The position numbers and the translations under genes are program-made. A DNA stretch of 64,000 nt from Maniola hyperantus (taxonomy: Eukaryota > Arthropoda > Insecta > Lepidoptera > Nymphalidae): assembly GCF_902806685.2 (NCBI RefSeq), contig NC_048560.1:2024492-2088491 (forward strand), given 5' to 3'. Shown here one piece after another: positions 42,973 to 52,930 of the stretch (position 1 is its first letter; the number at the start of each line of letters is the position of its first letter). The notes under the pieces were generated by a model. The model made no database searches, was not told the origin of the DNA, and saw only the letters and a list, made by a program, of their open reading frames with translations.

Positions 42973-43415
42973 TTTTAGGGTTCCGTACCACAAAAGGGAA
43001 AAAACCGGCCAAGTGCGAGTCAGGCTCGCGCAACGAGGGTTCCGTACAAAAGTCGTATTTTTTCGACATTTTGCACGATAATTCAAAAACTATGATGCTT
43101 AAAAATTAACAAAAATCTGTTTTAGAATGCACAAGTAGGTAAAGCCCTTTCATATGATACCCCACTTGATATAGTCACCTTACTTCAAATATTGAAAAAA
43201 CTAATTATTACCTAGTTCATGATCACAATTTAATTTTTTTTGTGTGATCTAACCCTAAATTCACGGTTTTCAGATTTTTCCCCAAATGTCAGCTATATGA
43301 TCTACCTACCTGCCAAATTTCATGATTGTAGGTCAACGGGAAGTACCCTGTAGGTTTCTTGACTGACAGACAGACAGACAACAAAGTGATCCTATAAGGG
43401 TTCCGTTTTTGCCCT
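42973..43415 (+). repeat. Rep-D with an inverted end in front
   Basis: GGGTTCCGTACCACAAAAGG (reverse-type end) leads into AAAACCGGCCAAGTGCGAGT, then a full + copy to GATCCTATAAGGGTTCCGTT. Confidence 0.8.
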
Positions 43416-43742
43416 TATAGAATCTCTTAGTTGCCTGTCTGTCCTGTCTGGCAGTCGCGTCTGTCAAGAAAACCTAGATAGGTATATTTATATGGTATTG
43501 GGTATTTATAAAGGGTAGGTATATTTATAGGGTACCTTGGTAGACCTACACTTAGACTTGTCATTTTAGTTTAGAGATTGTGTATAACAGAATAATTACC
43601 TAACCACAATTTTATTGTAAGATTAACGTGTAACGTTATATTTTACGCACGTAAGTAAAGAACTGTTGCATAAAATGTTCATATCTTGATACCAGATTAC
43701 AGTGCGCATAGCAATTGTAGTTCAAATTACACCTACCTAAGT
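43416..43742. other. Rep-D-like scrap and M5 end fragment
   Basis: GTCTGTCCTGTCTGGC at about 43437 and TTTTAGTTTAGAGATTGTGT at 43565, the latter like the right arm of M5. No gene. Confidence 0.4.
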
Positions 43743-44323
43743 TTTTAGGGTTCCGTACTTCAAAAGGAAAAGGGAACCCTTATAGGATCACTTTATTGTC
43801 TGTCTGACCGTCGTGTCTGTGAAGAAAACCTGTAGGGTAGGTAGATACTTCCCGTAGACCTAGAATCATGAAAGGCAGTTAGATACGCTTTATAGCACAA
43901 GTAGGTAGGCAGGTACCTACATAAAGGAAAAAATCCGCAAATCGTGAATTGCCTACATTAAATAAATACAAAAAAAATTAAAATTAATATTGTTTTTTAT
44001 TTATATTTGGTCCATTTATAGCTGAAACCTGTTTTGTGTGCCTTTATAATAATATAAAATAAAATAAAATGTGTTCATGAACTAATATTAGTAGGTATTT
44101 TCAATTTTCAAAGTAAGATAACTATACCAAGTACCTAGAGTGTCAAAATATGAAAGGGCTTTTACCTGTAGGTAGGTACATTTTAAAACAGATTTCTATT
44201 TATTTTTATGCATATCTACCTAATACTTACCTAGTTATTGATCTATCGTGCAAAATGTCGTAAAAATACCAGAGTATACAGAACCCTTGGTGCGCGAGTC
44301 TCACTCGCACTTGGCCGGTTTTA
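43743..44323 (-). repeat. Rep-D copy
   Basis: TTAGGGTTCCGTACTTCAAA ... CTCGCACTTGGCCGGTTTTA, with about 130 bp of extra AT-rich sequence in the middle. Confidence 0.75.
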
Positions 44324-44758
44324 GGGTTCCGTACCTCAAAAGGAAAAACGGAACCGATATAGGATCACTTTGTTGTCTGTCTGTCTGTCTGTCTGTCAGT
44401 TTGTCAAGAAACCTACAGGGTACTTCCCGTTGACCTAGAATCATGTAATTTGGCAGGTAGGTAGATCTTATAGCTGACATCTGGGGAAAAATCTAAAAAC
44501 CGTGAATTTAGGGTTAGATCACACAAAAAAAAAAAAAATTGTGGGCATGAACTAATAATTAGTATTTTCAACTTTCGAAGTGAGTGACTATATCAAGTGG
44601 GGTATCATATGAAAGGTCTTCACCTGTACATTCTAAAACAGATTTTTATTTATTTTTATGCATCATAGTTTTTGAATTATCGTGCAAAATGTCGAAAAAA
44701 TACGACTGTAGTACGGAAACCTCATTGCGCGAGCCTGACTCGCACTTGGCCGGTCTTT
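44324..44758 (-). repeat. Rep-D copy, head-to-tail with the previous one
   Basis: GGGTTCCGTACCTCAAAAGG starts where the previous copy's GGCCGGTTTTA ends, and it runs to CGCACTTGGCCGGTCTTTTT. Confidence 0.8.
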
Positions 44759-45290
44759 TTAATAAAATCACGCCATATCGCCTGACCCGATGATATCGGT
44801 TGTAAGACCATAACGGTATATCGTTATAAATATACCTATTATTATTGTACTATACCGTGTAGGTACCGTGTTCTTACAATTTAATATCCCGCAAAGATAT
44901 GAACGGGCCTTTAACGTTTGTTTACTAGGCGGGGATTTAGGCCACGCCCCATATCCCCCGATCTCTCATCTCCCTCGCACGTATAGCTCCGTCCCGCTCG
45001 GCTATCGATTTTCTCAATTGTTTACTCTGTTGAATTGCGTTGCCGGTCTGTTGGTAGCGGCTACTAATAAATGCGTGTTGACTCAAAACGGTCGGCTTAT
45101 AATGTGAACGACTGTAGGTATTTTATAGTGGGAAGAGTATTTTATAGTCGCGAGATCAATATTCGAAATGATTTAGGAATCCATACAGAAGTTTATTTAT
45201 GTTTAGGTTGGTAGGTAGGTAGGTACTGACGTTGTTGAAAACTTTGGTTTACCTATCTCCTCAGTCTTTAAGTGTCAACCGCTCAAGTAG
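44759..45290. other. Unique island with GC-box-like words
   Basis: At 44868-45105 there is non-repetitive sequence with GGCGGGGATTTAGGCCACGC and several CpG words. It has an open frame of 79 codons that resembles nothing known. It could be a regulatory element in the presumed otd intron. Confidence 0.3.
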
Positions 45291-45360
45291 ATAAGTAGCA
45301 GTGGCGTGCACAGGATTTGAAGCCAGGGTAGGCATTAGTTAGGTAGGAACCTGTTTACTG

Positions 45361-47296
45361 TTTACGAGACCGAATCAAGCTAAAAAAGGCACCGGGCCCG
45401 GACCAAATACCACCAGAAATAGTAAAATTGGCCACGGAAATAATACCCGAAAAGATTAAACTAGTTATGACTGGTGTAATTCGATCAGGCATATTCCCAG
45501 TAATGTGGAAGACAGCGAAGTTGGTATTACTGCGAAAGCCAAATAAAAGTGCGGAAGACCCTGCGGGATATAGACCACTATGTCTGTTGGACTGTTATGG
45601 AAAGCTACTGGAGGGAATATTGCTGAGCAGGATAGAGGAACTGCTAAAAGACCATAACAACTTAGCGGACACACAATTCGGCTTCAGAAAAGGAAGATCC
45701 ACGTTGGGTGCCATCGAAAAAGTAATAGCAATAGCCGAAGCAGCTAAGCAAGGAACGTCACGTAATAGAAAGCTATGTGCTTTAATAGCGCTTGATGTGA
45801 GGAATGCCTTCAACTCTGCACCCTGGCAAGCTATACTTCAGGAGATAAAAAAGAGAGGCTTCCCTCAATACATGTATAACCTCATAAATAGCTACCTCGA
45901 ACAAAGACGCGTTTTCGTGAGGGACGTCGAAGGAACTTCGAAAATATTCGAAGTAAGCAGCGGAGTGCCCCAGGGTTCTATTCTGGGACCAACACTGTGG
46001 AACGTTTTATACGACGAGGTACTTAGATTGGACCTAGGACCTGATGTCCATCTCGTAGGTTTTGCAGATGACCTAGCCTTGATAATATCGGCACAAAAAG
46101 ACCACATGCTAATGAGAAAGGCTAACACTGCGCTCACAAGGATAAGTGACTGGATGAAAAAGAAGCGTCTCAGGCTGGCCCCCGAGAAAACCGAAGCAAT
46201 AATGTTGAGCGGAAAGAAAAGACACGGCCCCATCTCATTTTTAGTAGAAGGTGTGGAAGTAAAACCTAGAGAAAAATTAAAGTATCTCGGCATCTGGTTC
46301 GATAGAAGCCTCAAATTCAATAAGCATATCGAGGAAGTAGCGGGAAAAGCAGAACGCTTAACGGCAGCACTGGGCCAGCTAATGCCTCGTAGAGGTGGAC
46401 CACGGGCGAGTAAGAGGAGGTTACTGGCTTCAGTGGCTCACTCGGTCATGCTATATGGAGCGCCAGTATGGGGAAAGACACTAAAGATGGCTAAGTACAA
46501 AAAAATGCTGACGAGAATACAAAGGTTGCTTGGCATACGAATATGTGGAGCCTATAGAACAACCTCATTGGAGGCCGTACAGGTAATAGCTGGCCTGATA
46601 CCCATAGAGAGGCTGGTTATGGAACGTACAAGACGATACCGTAAGGAAGAACAGAAAACGCCTAAAGAGGAAAGGCAAAAAACGCTAAGGGAATGGGAGG
46701 CGGAATGGAGAAGCAAAGGCAAGGGAGCATGGACCCGAGAACTCATACCCAACCTTAAAGAGTGGATTGAACGCAAACACGGGGAAGTCGATAGATGGAT
46801 CACGCAGGCTTTGACTGGCCATGGGGTATTCAATACATATTTGTATGCTATTGGAAAAGCCATAAGCGAGGAATGCTCATACTGCGGGGAAGAGGATACT
46901 CCGCAGCATGCTATATTTGAGTGCCGTGTGTTTCAACAGGAGAGAAACTTAGTAAATGGTGAAAATGAAGATAATTATTTAAACCCGCAAAACCTGATAC
47001 CCAGAATGTTGAAGAACGAAGAGGAATGGGAAAAGTACGCGAAGCTACTCAAATATATAATAAAAAAGCGAGAAGACGATGAATGGGAGAGGCAAAGACC
47101 CACGCCCTGAAAAACAGCTGCCTTCCTGAAGTAATGCTTCGTGCAATTCCGGGAAGCCGCGAGCGGAGTTATCGAAGAGTGGAGGAGGTTTTTTAGTCCG
47201 TAGGCCACTGCGCAACATCTGCAGTGGAGTCGGGCATGCACAGTGCAATCCATGAGGGTTTTCCTCCTCCAAGGAAAAAAAAAAAAAAAAAAAAAA
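45361..47296 (+). mobile_element. 5'-truncated R1-clade LINE with poly(A) and target duplication
   Basis: GGAACCTGTTTACTG is present at 45346-45360 and again at 47297-47311, a 15-bp target-site duplication. The insert ends in 22 A (47275-47296). It begins inside the pol ORF, so the endonuclease and ORF1 are missing: a typical product of incomplete reverse transcription. The short 3' UTR is 47111-47274. Confidence 0.9.
45371..47110 (+). CDS. R1-clade reverse transcriptase, C-terminal 579 residues
   Basis: The open frame continues upstream of the first ATG (45428), reading KKAPGPDQIPPEIVK, the usual entry to the RT domain. Numbering from that ATG: RT motif ALDVRNAF with its aspartate at 123, SSGVPQGSILGP at 177-188, and the catalytic FADD box at 212-215. 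The thumb region follows, then a C-terminal zinc knuckle of Cys-x2-Cys-x7-His-x4-Cys form at 483, 486, 494 and 499 (CSYCGEED ... H ... C). That knuckle and the TYLYAIGKA lead-in point to the R1 clade. There are no stops or shifts across 1.74 kb, so insertion was recent. The N-terminal endonuclease is absent because of the 5' truncation. It would make cDNA only as part of a full element; this copy is probably inert. Confidence 0.9.
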   Translation, partial: RIKLKKAPGPDQIPPEIVKLATEIIPEKIKLVMTGVIRSGIFPVMWKTAKLVLLRKPNKSAEDPAGYRPLCLLDCYGKLLEGILLSRIEELLKDHNNLADTQFGFRKGRSTLGAIEKVIAIAEAAKQGTSRNRKLCALIALDVRNAFNSAPWQAILQEIKKRGFPQYMYNLINSYLEQRRVFVRDVEGTSKIFEVSSGVPQGSILGPTLWNVLYDEVLRLDLGPDVHLVGFADDLALIISAQKDHMLMRKANTALTRISDWMKKKRLRLAPEKTEAIMLSGKKRHGPISFLVEGVEVKPREKLKYLGIWFDRSLKFNKHIEEVAGKAERLTAALGQLMPRRGGPRASKRRLLASVAHSVMLYGAPVWGKTLKMAKYKKMLTRIQRLLGIRICGAYRTTSLEAVQVIAGLIPIERLVMERTRRYRKEEQKTPKEERQKTLREWEAEWRSKGKGAWTRELIPNLKEWIERKHGEVDRWITQALTGHGVFNTYLYAIGKAISEECSYCGEEDTPQHAIFECRVFQQERNLVNGENEDNYLNPQNLIPRMLKNEEEWEKYAKLLKYIIKKREDDEWERQRPTP

Positions 47297-47402
47297 GGAA
47301 CCTGTTTACTGGCAGTTTACAATTAAAAATATGCACAAACTATTACAACTGGGGTAAGCAGTGCATTTATGCCTCTATGACCTGCACGCCACTGATAAGT
47401 AG

Positions 47403-47850
47403 GTAGGTATATATTATAGGTACCTAAATATGACTAAATCAAAATAAATCATCTCAATGAGTCACACCCAGAGTAACAGTGTGACTCGTTGGGAATTCTA
47501 ATGGATAAAAAGGATGGATAGTAGGAAGAAATGGATATACTAGGACTAGGAGGTAGGTAGGTGTGACTCGATTGCGAAAAAATACCATGAATTCCCAACG
47601 AGTCACACTGTGACACGATTGGCTGTGACTCGTTTGCACCCACCGATATAAGGTGATACTGTACCTTAAACAGTTTTTAGGATTCCGTAAGTAGATAGGT
47701 AAGTACCTATAGTGCATTCAATATAAGCTGGCGTCTTTCTATACTTGAACGTAAACAATAGGAGTAATAAACCAAACATTCATAAAGCCCATTCATTTTT
47801 AAAGGAACCTATTTTGTTTGTTGATACTTTGAATATTCATAGAAAATGTC
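47403..47850. other. No gene; GTGACTCG motif cluster
   Basis: A 23-bp inverted repeat (47476-47498 and 47589-47611, core GTGACTCGTTGGGAATTC) with further GTGACTCG words at 47563 and 47624 and the inverse at 47458. The nature is unknown; see the findings. Confidence 0.6.
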
Positions 47851-48199
47851 TTTTTTTTATTTTTTTTTTATTTAGATACAAGTTAGCCCTGGACTGCAAT
47901 CTCACCTGGTGGTAAGTGATGATGTAGTCTAAGATGATAGCGGGCTAACCTGGAAGGGGTATGGCAGTTTTTATTAAACCCATACCCCTTTGGTTTCTAC
48001 ACAGCATCGTACCGGAACGCTAAATCGCTTGGCGGCACGGCTTTGCCGGTAAGGTGGTAACTAGCCATGGCCGAAGCCTCCTACCAGACCAGACCAGAAA
48101 TTTAGAAATTATAAAATTCCAAACCCCTGCCAGGAATCGAACCCGGGACCTCCCACTATTAAGACCACAGCGCTCACCACTGCGCCAGAGAGGTCGTCA
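47851..48199 (-). repeat. SINE-2, full length, containing the tRNA-like head
   Basis: The poly(T) start and TAGCCCTGGACTGCAATCTC tail at the left; at the right the reverse of a tRNA-like head with GGAATCGAACCCGGGACC (B box) and CACTGCGCCAGAGAGGTCG. This is the best copy of the family in the window. Confidence 0.75.
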
Positions 48200-48223
48200 T
48201 TCTGAGAGGAGACCTGTGGCCCG

Positions 48224-48406
48224 GCCCTACCGCGGTTGTTTGACAGCTACAATGTCACGATCGCAATCAACTCTGATTGGTTAACGCTCGCTCACTATTG
48301 GCCACAATGCATTGTTGCAACAAGAATCGCACAAATTCAGCCAATCAGAACAATTGAGATTGTAATAGGTACCTAATGATTGATGCAGGTTTTAGACAAT
48401 CGCCCT
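48224..48406 (-). mobile_element. M10 MITE inside a SINE-1 3' scrap
   Basis: GCCCTACCGCGGTTGTTTGA ... TTTTAGACAATCGCCCTA. The flanks TCTGAGAGGAGACCTGTG and GTGCTCAGTAGTGGGC are the two halves of a SINE-1 tail. Confidence 0.7.
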
Positions 48407-48685
48407 ACCGTGCTCAGTAGTGGGCATAGATACTGCTCAATCTTTTCTTCCATCGGGAAAATTTAACCTCAATTTGCTACATTAATTTCTGATAACAATG
48501 ACTGACACGTGATCAATTGTTCAGTCCCCTAACATTGCAAGATGCGATTGAATTGATATGAGTTGAAAATATCACATCAATTACTTACTTTGCTTTCTAT
48601 AGGAAACCATATTATTGTGATTTTGATATTAGATTAAAGATTAGTTAAGTTTAAGTAATACGAACTAACTATACCTAGTACTGAA
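48407..48685. other. No gene recognised
   Basis: AT-rich. Nothing beyond the SINE-1 scrap at the left edge. Confidence 0.35.
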
Positions 48686-48811
48686 GAAGCTGTGATAGCC
48701 TAGTGGTTAGGATGTCCGCCTTCTTGTCGGAGGTCGGGGGTTCGATCCCGGGCGTACCTCTAACTTTTCGGCGTTATGTGCGTTTTAATTAATTAAATAT
48801 CACTTGCTTTT
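48686..48811 (+). repeat. SINE-1 head, joined to M10
   Basis: GAAGCTGTGATAGCCTAGTG ... GGGGGTTCGATCCCGGGC ... ATCACTTGCTTTT, then an abrupt switch to M10 sequence. Confidence 0.75.
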
Positions 48812-48951
48812 GATCGCAATCATCTCTGATTGGTTAATGCTCGCTCACTATTGGCCACAATGCATTGTTGCAACAAGAATCGCACAAATTCAGCCAATCA
48901 GAACATTTGAGATTGTAATAATGATTGATGCAGGTTTAAGACAATCGCCCT
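48812..48951 (-). mobile_element. M10 MITE, one end missing
   Basis: GATCGCAATCATCTCTGATT ... GGTTTAAGACAATCGCCCTA. Confidence 0.7.
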
Positions 48952-49372
48952 ACCGCAATCGCGCAGCAGTTTATAGTTCACTGTGTGACGTCATGGACAC
49001 GACACGGTGAAGCATAAACTCTAACTCCCACTTGGCCGTTTTTTTGGGTGTTCAAAGTTTAACATTAACAGTAACGTAGCTTTAACAGCTTGATATGCAA
49101 CTGGTCCTTAAATAAACAAATACACATGCAGGTATAAAGCTTGGAACACGCATACATTCCTTCCAATAGGTAGTATCTATGTTTATTCGGAAATAGAGAC
49201 GTCGAAAATTAAAAAAAAAAATTCATTGTGTCCGCCACGGACATTCTGACAATAGAACTTATAAATTCATTCAAGAATTTTATGATAAGTAATCCCCTTT
49301 TCACCTATTTGTCTATAAACGCAAATATTTAAATAGGATCTGTTACGATTTGCTACTGTTTTGATTCCTGTA
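48952..49372. other. No gene recognised
   Basis: AT-rich. Nothing supportable. Confidence 0.35.
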
Positions 49373-49547
49373 GCCCTACCGCGGTTGTTTGACAGCTACA
49401 ATGTCACGATCGCAATCATCTCTGATTGGTTAATGCACGCTCACTATTGGCCACAATGCATTGTTGCAACAAGAATCGCACAAATTCAGCCAATCAGAAC
49501 AATTGAGATTGTAATAATGATTGATGCAGGTTTTAGACAATCGCCCT
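49373..49547 (-). mobile_element. M10 MITE
   Basis: GCCCTACCGCGGTTGTTTGA ... TTTTAGACAATCGCCCT; complete. Confidence 0.75.
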
Positions 49548-49583
49548 GCTGGTTTCTTTAGTAGGTAAGTAAGTAGGTATCGA

Positions 49584-49828
49584 CCGTCCGTTGTGCCAGA
49601 TCCTTCTTTCCACGCACATGCAAACTGTGGAACCAACTCCCATCGGCGGTGTTCCCACTAGATTACAACATGGGATTACCTATTCAAGGGGCAGACCAAC
49701 AAATTCCTGAAAGGCCGGCAACGCATCGGCGGTTCCTCTGGTGCTGCAAATGTTCATGGGCGGCGGTAATCACTTAACATCAGGTGACCCGCCTGCTCGT
49801 TTGCTCGCTATCTCTATTTAAAAAAAAA
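49584..49828 (+). pseudogene. Non-LTR LINE 3' end with RT C-terminal relic
   Basis: Frame fragments read RSFFPRTCKLWNQLP-like and FKGQTNKFLKGRQRIGGSSG. It then ends GCTCGTTTGCTCGCTATCTC and an A run. This is the standard 3' end of a common lepidopteran LINE. Reverse copies are at 55905 and 57185. Confidence 0.7.
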
Positions 49829-49853
49829 GCAAATGCTGAGTGGAGTCCATTTT

Positions 49854-49955
49854 GGTACCACATACAACACGTCATCTTATTTTGAGTGATTTTGTAAATT
49901 TTTTATGTGGCACCAAATAAACACTTTTTCTTTCTTTCTTTCTTTCTTTCTTTCA
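49854..49955 (+). repeat. LINE/SINE tail with (CTTT)n
   Basis: TTTTGGTACCACATACAACA ... GCACCAAATAAACACTTTTT followed by CTTT units. Confidence 0.5.
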
Positions 49956-50119
49956 TAATACCTACTTTAGTTTTCCTAGTTTACTAAACTACATCAATAG
50001 ATCTAAGAAATACCATAGATATTTAGTCGTAGATGATTACCAACAGAAGCGAATGATTAGCGAAATATTCTATTATCTATAGTCGCACGCCCTCTGACCG
50101 CGGAGGGCGGAGGGCTCGC

Positions 50120-50494
50120 TAACAGCCCATTAGTTAGCCTCCCGGGAGAGTGTCTGTGGTCCAAGTTACGAGCTTACAACGTGTACCTAAAGGCCTTCCG
50201 AGACGGTCAAACGGCTTGATAACGTTGACGGCACGTAGATTTTGCTATAAGTCCCGCAAATTGCTATTGCGCTGGAACCTTGTCTCATTAAAATCGAAAT
50301 GACGTCATATTGACATATTTAAGTAAAAATATACCATCAGCTCGAAACTTCAGTCTAGTGCTGACGTCACTAAAATGGCGGCCACGTGCATTAGCAAACA
50401 GCCTATTAGGTAGTTAGCCTCCCGGGAGAGTGTCTGTGGCCTAAGTTACGAGCTTACCACGTGTAAAGGCCTTCCAAGACGGTCAAACGGCTTG
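50120..50494. repeat. Pair of 99-bp direct repeats, 177 bp apart
   Basis: AACAGCCCATTAGTTAGCCT ... AAACGGCTTG (50120-50218) is repeated at 50396-50494 with a few changes, including TTAGCCTCCCGGGAGAGTGT and AAGTTACGAGCTTAC. The spacer holds GACGTCAC words and AAAATGGCGGCCACGTGC. Confidence 0.7.
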
Positions 50495-50512
50495 TTGGCA
50501 AGCACGTACATT

Positions 50513-50918
50513 ACCCGACAGAAAGTAATTTACATCGGCCTTTAGAATGACATTTCGGCTTTGTAGAGCGTTGTCTCTGGTACTCATATACCTATATGAC
50601 ATTTTGTCGGTCGACAACCTATGATTATTCGAGAACTGAAATCAGCGCTGAAAGGTCTATAGGTAATCTAAATATATAAAAAGAAAAAGTGACTGACTGA
50701 CTGACTGACTGATCTATCAACGCACAGCTGAAAAAGCTACTGGACGGATCTGGCTGAAATTTGGCATGCAGATAGCTATTAAGTATGACGTAAACATCCA
50801 CTAAGAAAGGATTTTTGAAAATTTAATCCCTAACGACCGAGACAATGCTCTACAAATCTGCTAAGTATCTCCTTTTAAAGGTCGATGTACATTACTTTCT
50901 GCCGCGTAGGTACTGTAG
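50513..50918. mobile_element. M4 foldback MITE, copy 4, split by an RTE-A tail
   Basis: The left arm ends ACATTTTGTCGGTC (50612) and the right arm starts ACGACCGAGACAATGCTC (50832). In other copies these halves are joined. Confidence 0.7.
50666..50830 (-). repeat. RTE-A tail inside M4
   Basis: TCTAAATATATAAAAAGAAA ... GACTGACTGACTGACTGATC ... AAAATTTAATCCC. The head is missing. Confidence 0.7.
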
Positions 50919-50935
50919 ATTTTTGCTAGAGCCAA

Positions 50936-51130
50936 GCATGTTGAACGTTTTCAGTGTTTGCTTGATGCTTGAATCAAGCATTTTATGTGCTTGCTCCGTG
51001 ATTGATGCTATTTTATAGTTTTGCTTGATGCGACGTTCGGACAGTGCCTTTTGCTGGATCAAGCTGCTTGACGGACGTATCAAGCTGCTTGAGCAAGCAA
51101 AACGAATAATTACGTGCTTGTTATTAAGCC
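50936..51130. other. GCTTGA / TCAAGC motif cluster
   Basis: At least eight GCTTGA, GCTTG or inverse words occur within 200 bp, including the composites GCTTGATGCTTGAATCAAGC and ATCAAGCTGCTTGA (twice). Neither an exon nor a repeat known to me. See the findings. Confidence 0.6.
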
Positions 51131-52447
51131 GCTTGACAGACCTCGGAAGACCTGCATGAAGAACAGAGGCGTCGGCTTTAAGAAAATGTAAAAAATTAAT
51201 ACAAAAAAAATTATTGTCTTTTTTTTTAAAAAAGGTTGTTACAATAAAACTTAAAAGCTAGCTTTATCTTATTATTAGGTATACTCGGTAGAATGGTGCC
51301 AGGAATACTGGCTGTATTTCCGCGCTAGACAGTCAGGCTGATCCGTTGCACAAACAATGACCCACCCCTTCCGTCACCAGATGAGGCTATTAACGCTAGA
51401 TTTGTACCTAATATTTTTGTAATATTTCTTTTTTATATTAGTACCTACTTCTACAATGTCTAGTAAAGTGTTTTAGTAGTTTGTCGGGCAAAAAAGAATA
51501 TTTTAATTTGAATTTCGCTCAACGCCTGTAAAATGCACCAAATCCCTATTTGCACATTCATTGTACAAGAAATCAGAGGTTCAAATTACCTCCTCTGGGA
51601 CTCTCAGTACGTACCCTCATAATAAAGGCATTTAACGTGCTATACATAAGTGCGTAAATCGCGTAACTCAAGTTTGTGGATTTAGTTATTTTAGTAACCT
51701 AATAGCCGAGTAATAGGTTAGCTCTTTTGGGAATTGCTACGGGTTGTTTTTGAAGCTATATTAATTTTCGGTTAGATGATTTTGAGATAACTACAAGAAT
51801 TGATTACATGGCACCACAAGCTTACCTAATCAAATAATTTATTCAAAAGTTAATTAATTATTAATAATTTAAACTAAAACTAAAACCTTAAAAAATATAA
51901 TATTATAACTAAAATATATTATTAAAAGGAGTCCCTTTAGGCAAGGTTCCGAAGATACTGGCAGCGTTCCCCCTTTGAATAGCTAGGCTAATTCTTTGTC
52001 CGAGGTAGCTGCCAGCTCTTCGGTCTCCTGTGATGTCGACTAACCTTTTTGCTATTTCATTAAATAATGAAAGGACACAAGTCTACAAAAAAATACGCAC
52101 AGGGTCAATCAATATATTTAGTTTGCAAAAAGGATTTTTGTTTCGTATTTAATGCAGTAGACAAGTCATAATAGTCCAAACGCCACAAGGCGTTTTAGTT
52201 GGTTTTTCGTGATTTTAGCAATGTTTAACATTTTTTCCCGGGATAACTGTGGTACTTTTGTCAAATCAGAAAGTCCAAAAAGATAGGTCACCTTTTGAAC
52301 TAGCTACACAATTTTTTGTGTCTCAAAATATTTCTGTTTAGTACTTTGAATAGTCCAAACGCGACAGCATGTTTAGTATATAGGCCCGTTAAAAAGTCTT
52401 ATAGCGCTAGGACCCCACGGACCAAGGGTGTAGCTTACCTAATCTAT
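51131..52447. other. AT-rich; two family K fragments
   Basis: Fragments at 51235-51365 (GGTGCCAGGAATACTGGCTG) and 51935-52050 (GGTTCCGAAGATACTGGCAG). The rest shows nothing supportable. Confidence 0.45.
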
Positions 52448-52655
52448 ATCTATACTTAATATTATAAAGAGGTAAAGTTTGTAAGTTTGTTTGTGGGGAG
52501 TAATCTCTGGAACTACTGAACCGATTTTGAAAATACTTACACCAGTAGAAAGTTACATTATTCCTGAGTGACATAGGCTATATATTTTTTAAATTAGAGA
52601 TCCCTACGAAAATTGTAATGGCCTTGCAAAGCCGGGGCAGGTCGCTAGTCTATAC
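52448..52655 (-). repeat. RTE-C-like tail
   Basis: It ends GCAAAGCCGGGGCAGGTCGC and TAGTCTA, with CTGAACCGATTTTGAAAATA in the body. Confidence 0.6.
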
Positions 52656-52680
52656 CTATTCATCTAAATCTTCTTCTTCT

Positions 52681-52928
52681 ATATATATAAAAGGAAAAGG
52701 TGACTGACTGACTGACTGACTGACTGAATGACTGACTGACTGACTGACTGATCTATCAACGCACAGCTCAAACTACTGGACGGATCGGGCTGAAATTTGG
52801 CATGCAGATAGCTATTATGACGTAGGCATCCGCTAAGAAAGGATTTCTGAAAATTCAACTCCTAAGGGGGTGAAAAAGGGTTTTGAAATTTTGTAGTCCA
52901 CGCGGACGAAGTCGCGAGCATAAGCTAG
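52681..52928 (-). repeat. RTE-A tail, first of a tandem pair
   Basis: A long (GACT)n stretch is followed by ATCTATCAACGCACAGCTCA, through to GAAGTCGCGAGCATAAGCTA. Confidence 0.8.
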
Positions 52929-52930
52929 TC

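Larger units (their letters stand above)
45299..47394. mobile_element. M1 hAT MITE, copy 3, split by an R1-type LINE
   Basis: The left part 45299-45360 starts CAGTGGCGTGCACAGG. The right part 47312-47394 ends CCTGCACGCCACTG. The 8-bp duplication ATAAGTAG flanks the whole (45291-45298 and 47395-47402). About 145 bp of MITE surround the LINE. Confidence 0.9.

Noticed and set aside
45465..47272. Antisense frames across the LINE
   Set aside because: Shadows of the R1-type reverse transcriptase frame.
52681..52760. CRISPR-like array from repeated GACT units
   Set aside because: Simple tetranucleotide repeat within RTE-A with no spacers; the genome is eukaryotic.
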